29,568 nt of DNA from an uncultured beta proteobacterium (GTDB lineage: Bacteria > Pseudomonadota > Gammaproteobacteria > Burkholderiales > Burkholderiaceae), in assembly GCA_903909925.1 (NCBI GenBank), contig CAIVXR010000168.1:1-29568 (forward strand), given 5' to 3'. The position numbers and the translations under genes were made by a program. A model generated the notes under the pieces. It was given only the letters and a program-made list of their open reading frames with translations. It was not told the DNA's origin and did no database searches. Below, piece after piece: positions 24,034 to 29,568 of this stretch (position 1 is the first letter of the stretch; each line of letters starts with the position of its first letter).

Positions 24034-24831
24034 ATTACACAGATCCTCAACTACCCTCTCCTTGTTTTTGGAATTTCATTCCTAGTATTTGCTTTGGCTG
24101 TTTGGTTTGGAAATGCCATATTAAGCCGCTATCGAACTAAAGATACCGAGACCTCAGAGGATCTTGGAATTATTCAAACGGCGACACTTACCCTACTTGC
24201 CTTAATTATTGGCTTTACTTTTTCTATGGCGATTGATCGGCATGATCAACGTGAGCTACTTGAGGAAAGCGAGGCTAACGCTATTGGTACAGAGTACTTA
24301 AGAGCTGACTTGCTACCTCCTAAATTAGCTACCAGCACCCAAGATTTACTCAAACAATATCTTGATCAGCGCATCCTGTTCTACTCGAGACACAGTCAAG
24401 ATAAAGCACAAGAAATCCAACAGAAAACAGATGCAATACAGCAGAAACTCTGGAATGACATGTTGCTAATTGCACGGGCTAATCAAAGTCCTACTATTAC
24501 ACTAGTCGTATCAGGTATGAATGATGTGTTTAATTCTCAGGGTTACGTACAAGCCGCTTGGTGGAATCGCATCCCTAATACTGCGTGGGCCCTGATGACG
24601 GCAATCGCTATCTGCGCAAATATATTGGTGGGATTTGGAGCGCGAAACTTTAAGAAGAACGTTGCCCTGTTCATGATCTTCCCTTTTGTGATCGCTGTCT
24701 CATTTTTCTTGATTGCTGATATTGATAGCCCAAAAGGTGGCGTCATTCGGATTGAGGCACGAAACTTGATTACACTGAAGAATGCATTAAATCCACAGAA
24801 GATTCAAAGCTCTTCCCAAGGCACTAATTAG
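24034..24831 (+). CDS. DUF4239-like (bestrophin-like) membrane protein, probably started at ATT
   Basis: The first standard start in the frame is TTG 24094, but that would cut into a hydrophobic segment. Upstream the frame stays open to the preceding stop and encodes (I)TQILNYPLLVFGISFLVFA, a natural first membrane helix. ATT at 24034 follows the hydroxyacid oxidase TAA without a gap, and AGGA (24021-24024) lies nine bases before it, so I favour a rare ATT start, giving 265 residues. Helices lie near residues 5-30 and 45-65, then a soluble helical part with DQRELLEESEANAIGTEYLRADLLPP, and two helices near 185-205 and 210-230. This layout and the EANAIGTEYLRADLLP motif match DUF4239 proteins, of unknown function, related to bestrophin-like domains. 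Translation is likely coupled to the upstream gene. Confidence 0.78.
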   Translation: MTQILNYPLLVFGISFLVFALAVWFGNAILSRYRTKDTETSEDLGIIQTATLTLLALIIGFTFSMAIDRHDQRELLEESEANAIGTEYLRADLLPPKLATSTQDLLKQYLDQRILFYSRHSQDKAQEIQQKTDAIQQKLWNDMLLIARANQSPTITLVVSGMNDVFNSQGYVQAAWWNRIPNTAWALMTAIAICANILVGFGARNFKKNVALFMIFPFVIAVSFFLIADIDSPKGGVIRIEARNLITLKNALNPQKIQSSSQGTN

Positions 24832-24853
24832 CATCACCCTAAAGGCGGTACAT

Positions 24854-25042
24854 ATGAAACGTGTTGTTGATGTATTTAAGAACCATGGCCGTGAGCTTGT
24901 TTGGACTTACGTAATACACCTTCAGAATAGCGATGAATTTCATCCTGGCCAACTTGACTTTGAAACTGAGGCACTCAGGCTCTCCCAACTTGACAAAAGG
25001 GGTTTGGTGAACGAATTGAGTGCAAAAGTCAGGCTAAATTAG
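24854..25042 (+). CDS. Small hypothetical protein
   Basis: A 62-residue frame with ATG preceded by AAAGGCGG, a reasonable ribosome site, 22 bases after the DUF4239-like stop. The product is soluble and mixed in charge, with KRVVDVFKNHGRELVWTYVIHLQ at the start and a helical end (FETEALRLSQLDKRGLVNELSAKVRLN). I recognise no family. Good ribosome-site placement and close spacing argue that it is real, but length is modest. Confidence 0.5.
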   Translation: MKRVVDVFKNHGRELVWTYVIHLQNSDEFHPGQLDFETEALRLSQLDKRGLVNELSAKVRLN

Positions 25043-25067
25043 GAGAATTATCCCTACATTCGCTATT

Positions 25068-25098
25068 GTTAATGAGATTCATTATTATTTAAATGAAT
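25068..25098. promoter_or_regulatory. Fur-box-like dyad upstream of cytochrome b561
   Basis: GTTAATGAGATTCATTATT (25068-25086) matches the 19-base E. coli Fur consensus GATAATGATAATCATTATC at 15 positions. An overlapping dyad, ATTCATT (25077-25083) with AATGAAT (25092-25098), extends it. It lies 35 bases before the cytochrome b561 ATG. Iron-dependent control is inferred from this resemblance. Confidence 0.5.
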
Positions 25099-25121
25099 TT
25101 TTTAATTAACAACTTCTCGAT

Positions 25122-25664
25122 ATGTCCGCGACTCGTTATCACCCCGTTTCTATCTTTCTTCACTGGTTTGTACTCCTGCTGATCATTGCAGCCTTGATTA
25201 CCATAGAGTTAAAAGGACAATTTCCTAAGGGTAGCGAAGCGCGCGACCTTTGCAAAAGTATTCATGGGGTCTTTGGGCAGCTCATCTTTCTAGCCATGGC
25301 ACTTCGTCTCATACTCCGCTTTACCTATGGCGTTCCTAAGCCAACGAACCCCAAAAAAGTATTTATCTCTTTAGCTCAGACAATGCATTGGCTAATGTAT
25401 GCCCTACTACTGATCTCGCCTATCTTTGGCATTCTATATTTTCAGTATGGTGGCAAGGAAATCAATTTCTTTGGTCTAGTATGGCCTCAGCTAGTTACCC
25501 CTAATCCAGAAATGAAAAAGTTTGTTGAAGAGATTCATGAGTTTTTAGGAAATACTCTCTACTTTTTAATCGGCGCCCATGCTTTAGCGGCTTTATGGCA
25601 ACATTACATTATGAAGGACGATACCCTTCGTCGCATGCTCAATAAAGTTAAAGCACAAGCTTAG
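25122..25664 (+). CDS. cybB: Cytochrome b561 family protein
   Basis: A 180-residue four-helix inner-membrane protein. The likely heme ligands are His14, His49, His139 and His153, in the positions of the four CybB ligands; SIFLHWFVLLL, SIHGVFGQL, EIHEFLGN and GAHALAAL are the surrounding family motifs. Diheme b561 proteins move electrons between the quinone pool and periplasmic or superoxide-related acceptors. No good Shine-Dalgarno sequence lies before the ATG; the leader is very AT-rich with a Fur-like box at 25068-25098. A 58-residue membrane protein follows 13 bases after the stop, so the two are probably one transcript. Confidence 0.9.
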   Translation: MSATRYHPVSIFLHWFVLLLIIAALITIELKGQFPKGSEARDLCKSIHGVFGQLIFLAMALRLILRFTYGVPKPTNPKKVFISLAQTMHWLMYALLLISPIFGILYFQYGGKEINFFGLVWPQLVTPNPEMKKFVEEIHEFLGNTLYFLIGAHALAALWQHYIMKDDTLRRMLNKVKAQA

Positions 25665-25677
25665 GAATTAGTGAAAG

Positions 25678-25854
25678 ATGAAGCCTTTGTCTAAAAAAGC
25701 GAAGATGGCTGTTGGTTGGACAGCATTAATGACTGTTGTTGGTACTGCTATGTTACATCAGTGGCAATTTTTTGTCATGGGTTGTGCCTCCATCGCCTTA
25801 CTACTGGTTGCCAATCACTACGATCTCTTAAAAGATCCTGAAGACAAAAAATAA
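25678..25854 (+). CDS. Small two-helix membrane protein, unknown function
   Basis: A 58-residue frame starting with ATG 25678, 13 bases after the cytochrome b561 stop. The predicted chain is a basic start (MKPLSKKAK), then hydrophobic segments at about residues 10-25 (MAVGWTALMTVVGTAM) and 30-46 (FFVMGCASIALLLVANH), and an acidic/basic end (DLLKDPEDKK). Its stop lies inside the stem of the terminator at 25851-25880. I recognise no family. Spacing, codon run and topology make it credible as a partner or accessory of the cytochrome. Confidence 0.65.
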   Translation: MKPLSKKAKMAVGWTALMTVVGTAMLHQWQFFVMGCASIALLLVANHYDLLKDPEDKK

Positions 25855-25880
25855 ACCCCACTTCTAAAGGTGGGGTTTAT
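25851..25880. terminator. Bidirectional terminator between converging genes
   Basis: The stem 25851-25861 (ATAAACCCCAC) pairs with 25870-25880 (GTGGGGTTTAT) around an eight-base loop. The A- and T-rich ends serve both the cytochrome b561 operon on plus and the Old Yellow Enzyme gene on minus. Confidence 0.85.
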
Positions 25881-25899
25881 TTACGTAGTCTTGATTACT

Positions 25900-27000
25900 T
25901 TAAAGCGAAGGGTAATCGGTATAGCCAACCTCTTGGCCGCCATAGAAAGTAGCACGGTTATATGGATTTAACGGCGCATTCTTTTGAAAGCGCTCTGCTA
26001 GATCTGGATTAGAAATATAGATTCGACCGTAAGCAACTGCATCAGCTAAGCCATCTTCTAAAACTTTCTCACCTAGTGCTTGATCATAGCCGCCTGCAGT
26101 CATGAATTTACCCTGATAGGCTGCACGGAAAAGTGCAGATGTTATAGGCGCTTCTTCGTTGACCTGATCGCCACCACCAGCACTGGTTGCACGCGGCTCA
26201 ATCATATGGAGGTAAGCTAACTTATAGCTATTGAGCTTATTAATTGCTGCAGTAAATAGTGCAATCGGATCACTATCGCCAATATCATTAAAGGTGCCAT
26301 AAGGAGAAAGGCGAACACCTACACGATCGCTGGAGAACACCTTCGTAACAGCCTCAATCACCTCACCTAGCAGGCGCAAGCGATTTTCAATGGAGCCGCC
26401 ATACTGATCAGTGCGATGGTTGGTCTTATCTTGCAGGAACTGATCTAGCAAGTAGCCATTAGCTGAGTGAATTTCAATGCCATCAAAGCCAGCTGCTTTG
26501 GCATTTTGCGCTGCAAGCTCATACTCTTTTAATAGGCGAGCAATATCAGTAAGACTCATGGCTTTAGGAGTCTCATAATTGTGTAGCTTCCAATCGGCAC
26601 CGTAAGTCTGTCCGGCTGCTGCAATTGCTGAAGGCGCTTCTGGGACGCCCTGCTCTGGATGTAAAGAAGAATGGGAAATGCGGCCTACGTGCCATAACTG
26701 TGAAACAATCAATCCGCCCTTTGCATGAACTGCTTCCACGATCTCTTTCCAGGCAGCAGTTTGTGCTGGTGAATAAATGCCGGGTGTTGCTGGATACCCC
26801 ATACCCAATGGAGAAATTTGGGTTGCCTCAGTAATGATCAAACCAGCACTTGCACGTTGTGCGTAATAAGTCTTTGCCAAAGGGTTCGGTACATCACCAG
26901 CAACTGCACGCATTCTCGTTAATGGCGCCATCACAAGGCGGTTCTTTAATTGAAGCGAACCCAGACTAATTGGGGTGAACATGATTTCTTTACCGGACAT
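25900..27000 (-). CDS. Old Yellow Enzyme family alkene reductase (NemA-like)
   Basis: A 366-residue FMN barrel enzyme that reduces activated C=C bonds or nitro groups with NADPH. N-terminal FMN motif KNRLVMAPLTRMRA (19-32), QLWHVGR (101-107), the substrate-binding pair His178 and Asn181 with Tyr183 in HSANGYLLDQFLQD (178-191), and NHRTDQYGGSIENRLRL (194-210) are all intact. ATG 27000 follows AAGG by six bases; ATG 26982 is an alternative. The gene is divergent from rubredoxin, and the dyad at 27054-27077 lies between them. The flavin-reducing partner genes nearby may supply electrons, but NemA-type enzymes usually use NADPH directly. Confidence 0.92.
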   Translation of the reverse strand: MSGKEIMFTPISLGSLQLKNRLVMAPLTRMRAVAGDVPNPLAKTYYAQRASAGLIITEATQISPLGMGYPATPGIYSPAQTAAWKEIVEAVHAKGGLIVSQLWHVGRISHSSLHPEQGVPEAPSAIAAAGQTYGADWKLHNYETPKAMSLTDIARLLKEYELAAQNAKAAGFDGIEIHSANGYLLDQFLQDKTNHRTDQYGGSIENRLRLLGEVIEAVTKVFSSDRVGVRLSPYGTFNDIGDSDPIALFTAAINKLNSYKLAYLHMIEPRATSAGGGDQVNEEAPITSALFRAAYQGKFMTAGGYDQALGEKVLEDGLADAVAYGRIYISNPDLAERFQKNAPLNPYNRATFYGGQEVGYTDYPSL

Positions 27001-27053
27001 CTGAAGCCTTTATATATAAATGTTGAGATCGACCACTGTAACAAGAATCAGTG

Positions 27054-27077
27054 AATTTTGCCGAATATTGCAAAATT
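27054..27077. promoter_or_regulatory. Dyad AATTTTGC-N8-GCAAAATT, candidate operator
   Basis: Arms at 27054-27061 and 27070-27077 are perfect 8-base inverted repeats. It lies between the OYE gene (minus) and rubredoxin (plus), 53 and 63 bases from their starts. The same arms and the same spacer length occur at 29256-29279, which argues for a real protein-binding site rather than chance. Confidence 0.55.
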
Positions 27078-27140
27078 AGACGTCCCAAGAAAAAAAGTGA
27101 GATTAAATTTAAAATGAGAGTCTGATATTTAGGAGAAAAA

Positions 27141-27305
27141 ATGAAAACTTGGCAATGTATCGTATGCGGCTTCATTTACGATGAGGCAAAGGGCTTGCCA
27201 GAAGATGGTATTGCACCCGGGACCTTATGGGCAGACGTTCCCGAGAATTGGGAATGCCCAGATTGTGGTGTAGCAAAATCTGACTTTGAAATGGTTCCGG
27301 TTTAA
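27141..27305 (+). CDS. rubA: Rubredoxin
   Basis: A 54-residue rubredoxin. The iron-binding knuckles are C6-x2-C9-G and C39-P-x-C42-G; Tyr13, Trp37, the DEAKG turn and the EDGIAPGT segment are all standard. It carries single electrons in the cytoplasm, classically from an NAD(P)H reductase to an oxygenase or peroxide-reducing enzyme. AGGAG lies five bases before the ATG. The rubredoxin-reductase-like gene starts 60 bases after its stop. Its own short frame is easily missed by length filters. Rubredoxins of this size serve various partners, so the acceptor remains unknown. Confidence 0.96.
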   Translation: MKTWQCIVCGFIYDEAKGLPEDGIAPGTLWADVPENWECPDCGVAKSDFEMVPV

Positions 27306-27365
27306 GCTAAGCGCTTCTTCTCTTTTTGCTTTATTGATCTGTTAGTTTGAATTAGGAGTTTAGCT

Positions 27366-28532
27366 TTGACTGAAAATATGCCCGCTTCATCCACTATTGT
27401 CATCATTGGCAGTGGCTTGGCTGGATACACTCTCATTCGTGAAATTCGCAAATTAGACAAAGCTATACCCATCACCTTAATTACTCGTGAGCCTGGCTAT
27501 TTTTACTCTAAACCGATGCTCTCTACCGCTCTGGCAAGTAAAAAAGAAGCTAGTCAACTCATTACTACGGCATCCGAAGGTATGGCATCGCAGCTGGGTA
27601 TTGATATCCTCGCCGAGACTGATGTCAGCGCAATTGATGCGACTGTACAAATGCTGCAAACGAGTACCGGCCAAATCTCTTATGGAAAGCTAGTCTTAGC
27701 GCTAGGCTCAGATCAAATCCGAATACCTTTAGAGGGCAACGCTGCCAGTGAAGTTCTCACGGTGAATGATTTAGAAGATTATGAAAAATTTCGTCAGGCT
27801 ATTGTTGGCAAAAAGAAAGTAGCAATTCTTGGTGCAGGTTTAATTGGCTGTGAGTTTGCAAATGATTTAGTGTTAGGCGGATTTGAGGTTGATGTGATAG
27901 ACCTTGCCCCACAAGTGCTTGGTCGCTTATTGCCCGAACCTGCAGCTAAAGCACTCCAAAATAAACTCAGTGAAGCTGGTGTTCGTTGGCACTTCTCCAC
28001 GACCGTCAAAACAGTCAATCGCAACGGCAATGCTCTAGAAATTAGCCTAGCGAATGGCGCTTCAATTTCTTGTGATGTCACTCTCTCTGCAGTTGGTTTA
28101 AAGCCTAGAATAGATTTAGCTAAAGCGGCAGGAATCAAGACTGGAGTGGGTATTTTGGTAAATCGCCACTTAGAAACCAGCTCGAGTAACGTTTACTCAC
28201 TGGGTGATTGTGCAGAGGTTGATGGTCTGATCCTCCCTTATGTCATGCCGATAATGCAAGCTGCACGAGCATTAGCGCCTACACTGCTTGGACAAGTTAC
28301 GGCACTTAGCTACCCAGCGATGCCTGTCATGGTCAAAACTCCTGCGTTACCAACTATCGTTTCGCCGCCCGCCAAAGATGCTGATGGCCAATGGAAAACA
28401 ACGACGGTTGAAGGTGGTATTGAAGCTCGCTTTGAAGCCACTGATGGCAAGCTACTGGGATTTGCATTGATGGGAAGCGCTACTACACAGCGGGCAACTT
28501 TAACTAAGGAGTTACCAGCACTGCTCCAGTGA
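27366..28532 (+). CDS. Rubredoxin reductase-like NAD(P)H:FAD oxidoreductase
   Basis: A 388-residue two-dinucleotide-domain flavoprotein. FAD binding is shown by STIVIIGSGLAGYTLIREIRK (9-29) and NVYSLGDCAEVDGLILP near residue 275; the NAD(P)H domain has KKVAILGAGLIGCEFANDLVLGG (about 148-170). Short length and single fold match rubredoxin reductases (AlkT/RubB type) more than larger ferredoxin reductases. The start is TTG 27366, as AGGAG lies seven bases upstream; ATG 27378 has no such site. Being directly behind rubredoxin, it most likely passes electrons from NAD(P)H to it. Confidence 0.9.
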   Translation: MTENMPASSTIVIIGSGLAGYTLIREIRKLDKAIPITLITREPGYFYSKPMLSTALASKKEASQLITTASEGMASQLGIDILAETDVSAIDATVQMLQTSTGQISYGKLVLALGSDQIRIPLEGNAASEVLTVNDLEDYEKFRQAIVGKKKVAILGAGLIGCEFANDLVLGGFEVDVIDLAPQVLGRLLPEPAAKALQNKLSEAGVRWHFSTTVKTVNRNGNALEISLANGASISCDVTLSAVGLKPRIDLAKAAGIKTGVGILVNRHLETSSSNVYSLGDCAEVDGLILPYVMPIMQAARALAPTLLGQVTALSYPAMPVMVKTPALPTIVSPPAKDADGQWKTTTVEGGIEARFEATDGKLLGFALMGSATTQRATLTKELPALLQ

Positions 28533-28566
28533 TCTGTGCTTCATAGTATTTGATGTTGATGAAATA

Positions 28567-28591
28567 AAAAGGCCCGCAATGCGGGCCTTTT
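28567..28591. terminator. Bidirectional rho-independent terminator
   Basis: GGCCCGC (28571-28577) pairs with GCGGGCC (28581-28587) around AAT, with A-run 28566-28570 and T-run 28588-28591. It ends the rubredoxin reductase transcript and, on minus, the PuuD-like transcript. Confidence 0.9.
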
Positions 28592-28611
28592 CTTTAATGC
28601 TGAAGGGGTGA

Positions 28612-29205
28612 TTAAGAAACGATCACAAACCAAGTCGTATTGTGTGACTGAGCACTCATTAAGAACAGCATTGGTACTGAGAGAACTGTATTGATGCGGG
28701 AAGTCAACATTGCAACGCGTGCTGACTTTGCTTTTACATCTGGCTCAACAGCAACGATACCCAGAGCGCGCTTTTGATTTGGCCAAATAATGAACCAGAC
28801 GTTAAATGCCATTACTAAAGCAATCCACATACCTAAACCGATTGCGCGAAATGGTGCTTGTAGTGTGAAAGCTTGATGTGCATAGCCATTTAAAATGGAC
28901 ACGATTAAACCAGTCAGCACAGTAAAGAGTGCTGCCCAGCGGAACCAAAATAATGCTGTTGGGGCAATCACTTTGCCAATGGCTGGCTTTTGTTCATCAG
29001 GAATTTTTGGCATCGAAGGAATTTGCACAAAATTGAAGTACCAGAGCAAACCGATCCACATCACACCACACATCACATGCAACCAACGGAATACAAAAGG
29101 CAATTCAGCGGAGCTAAAGTTACCCCCCAAAGTGAAGATAATGAGGATGAGAAGTACAAAACCAGCTAAAACAGTACGTCCTAGTGAGGTCAGAATTGAT
29201 GCCAT
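28612..29205 (-). CDS. PuuD-like membrane protein (urate oxidase N-terminal domain)
   Basis: A 197-residue inner-membrane protein with about five hydrophobic helices. The segment FRWLHVMCGVMWIGLLWYFNFVQIP (39-63), with His43, is the typical mark of the Urate_ox_N / PuuD domain, and TALFWFRWAALFTVLTG and FNVWFIIWPNQK further support it. Full PuuD urate hydroxylases are about twice as long and carry a C-terminal cytochrome c; this short form lacks it. Urate activity is therefore doubtful, and many Burkholderiales carry such short members. AGGAG lies eight bases before ATG 29205. It is divergent from an HMG-CoA-lyase-like gene and may share the dyad at 29256-29279. Confidence 0.8.
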   Translation of the reverse strand: MASILTSLGRTVLAGFVLLILIIFTLGGNFSSAELPFVFRWLHVMCGVMWIGLLWYFNFVQIPSMPKIPDEQKPAIGKVIAPTALFWFRWAALFTVLTGLIVSILNGYAHQAFTLQAPFRAIGLGMWIALVMAFNVWFIIWPNQKRALGIVAVEPDVKAKSARVAMLTSRINTVLSVPMLFLMSAQSHNTTWFVIVS

Positions 29206-29255
29206 GAAAGGATCTCCTATGAGTAATAATGGGTGTAACTATAAACGATTATTGC

Positions 29256-29279
29256 AATTTTGCTTGATCCTGCAAAAAT
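29256..29279. promoter_or_regulatory. Dyad AATTTTGC-N8-GCAAAAAT, second copy of the candidate operator
   Basis: Arms at 29256-29263 and 29272-29279 are inverted repeats with one mismatch. They have the same spacer length and nearly the same sequence as the dyad at 27054-27077. It lies just upstream of a possible -10 element, TATAAA at 29281-29286, on the plus strand towards the HMG-CoA-lyase-like gene, and 50 bases from the PuuD-like start. Confidence 0.55.
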
Positions 29280-29341
29280 ATATAAATCTTACTTAAAATA
29301 GCTACTTAGCTCATTTAGGGGCGCAAAATCCAACTTTATAT

Positions 29342-29568
29342 ATGACCAGCACCATATCCCCTCAAGTTCCAAAAAGACTCTATATACAAGAGGTAGTAAC
29401 CCGGGATGGCTTTCAGGCAGAAAGTGCATTTGTACCTACTGAGCAAAAAATCTCTCTACTTAATCGCTTAAGTCGTGCTGGCTATGCCAAGATTGAGGTG
29501 ACCTCCTTCACTAGCCCTAAAGCTATCCCCATGCTGGCTGATGCAGAAGCAGTAATGCAAGGGATTGA
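29342..29568 (+). CDS. HMG-CoA lyase-like protein, N-terminal part
   Basis: The first 75 codons of a gene that runs out of the window. Residues 11-27 (KRLYIQEVVTRDGFQAE) carry the DRE-TIM barrel motif with Arg21, Asp22 and Glu27, seen in HMG-CoA lyases as PRDGLQNE. The segment IEVTSFTSPKAIPMLADA (51-68) matches the family IEATSFVSPKWVPQMAD region. HMG-CoA lyases split HMG-CoA into acetyl-CoA and acetoacetate in leucine breakdown. The altered QAE (for QNE) and Thr20 (for Pro) mark it as a divergent member that may use another acyl-CoA. No clear Shine-Dalgarno sequence is seen before ATG 29342. A possible -10 (TATAAA) is at 29281-29286. Confidence 0.82.
   Translation, partial: MTSTISPQVPKRLYIQEVVTRDGFQAESAFVPTEQKISLLNRLSRAGYAKIEVTSFTSPKAIPMLADAEAVMQGI

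Noticed and set aside
1..29568. Mobile elements, CRISPR arrays, defence systems and phage genes
   Set aside because: No repeats-spacer pattern, transposase, integrase or long terminal repeats were seen; the window looks like stable housekeeping and catabolic DNA.

Overview
The window looks like chromosomal DNA of a free-living betaproteobacterium of the Burkholderiales, most likely a Polynucleobacter-type freshwater bacterium. This is inferred from content and not proven. The window has three solitary Bug/TctC-type solute receptors, a phasin, a small Hc1-like histone, TcuA/TcuB, SelD and a moderate-to-low GC content for the order. No tRNA, rRNA, IS element, phage gene or CRISPR array was seen. 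Genes are tightly packed on both strands, no gene-free stretch exceeds 300 bases, and strand switches are often marked by clear hairpin terminators.

Layout. 1-917: 3' end of a TupA-like tungstate-binding protein and a secreted protein built from two similar repeats. 1026-4423: GNAT acetyltransferase, YbgC-like thioesterase, RhlE RNA helicase with a strongly structured leader, and SelD. 4409-4939 (minus): a cupin and an Hc1-like histone. 5099-8200: a Bug receptor, a four-domain rhodanese, a small lipoprotein and a TIGR02450-type protein, closely spaced. 8246-9883 (minus): phasin and a second Bug receptor. 9949-10707: TerC. 10709-13355 (minus): LOG-family protein, an ion-channel-like membrane protein and a BaiN/HI0933 flavoprotein. 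13552-15607: a small membrane protein, an amino-acid-type binding protein and an EamA transporter. 15621-15893 (minus): a lysine/alanine-rich exported protein. 16067-22744 (minus): a catabolic cluster of EamA transporter, tcuA, tcuB, FAH hydrolase, Bug receptor and class V aminotransferase. 22888-25042: FMN-dependent hydroxyacid oxidase, a DUF4239-like membrane protein apparently starting with ATT, and a small unknown. 25122-25854: cytochrome b561 and a 58-residue membrane protein behind a Fur-box-like sequence. 25900-28532: an Old Yellow Enzyme divergent from rubredoxin and rubredoxin reductase. 28612-29568: a PuuD-like membrane protein divergent from the start of an HMG-CoA-lyase-like gene.

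How the parts may work together. TcuA and TcuB form a known flavoprotein/electron-transfer pair for tricarballylate oxidation; here a Bug receptor and an FAH-family hydrolase share the same transcript direction with overlapping or short spacing, suggesting a carboxylate uptake and breakdown unit. Rubredoxin and its reductase form an electron-transfer pair. The most unusual regulatory signal is a dyad, AATTTTGC-N8-GCAAAA, present with the same 8-base spacer in two divergent promoter regions about 2.2 kb apart (27054-27077 and 29256-29279). It suggests that one unknown regulator controls the OYE, rubredoxin, PuuD-like and HMG-CoA-lyase-like genes. Other notable signals are the rhlE leader hairpins, the Fur-like box and a dyad covering the -10 region of the hydroxyacid oxidase gene.
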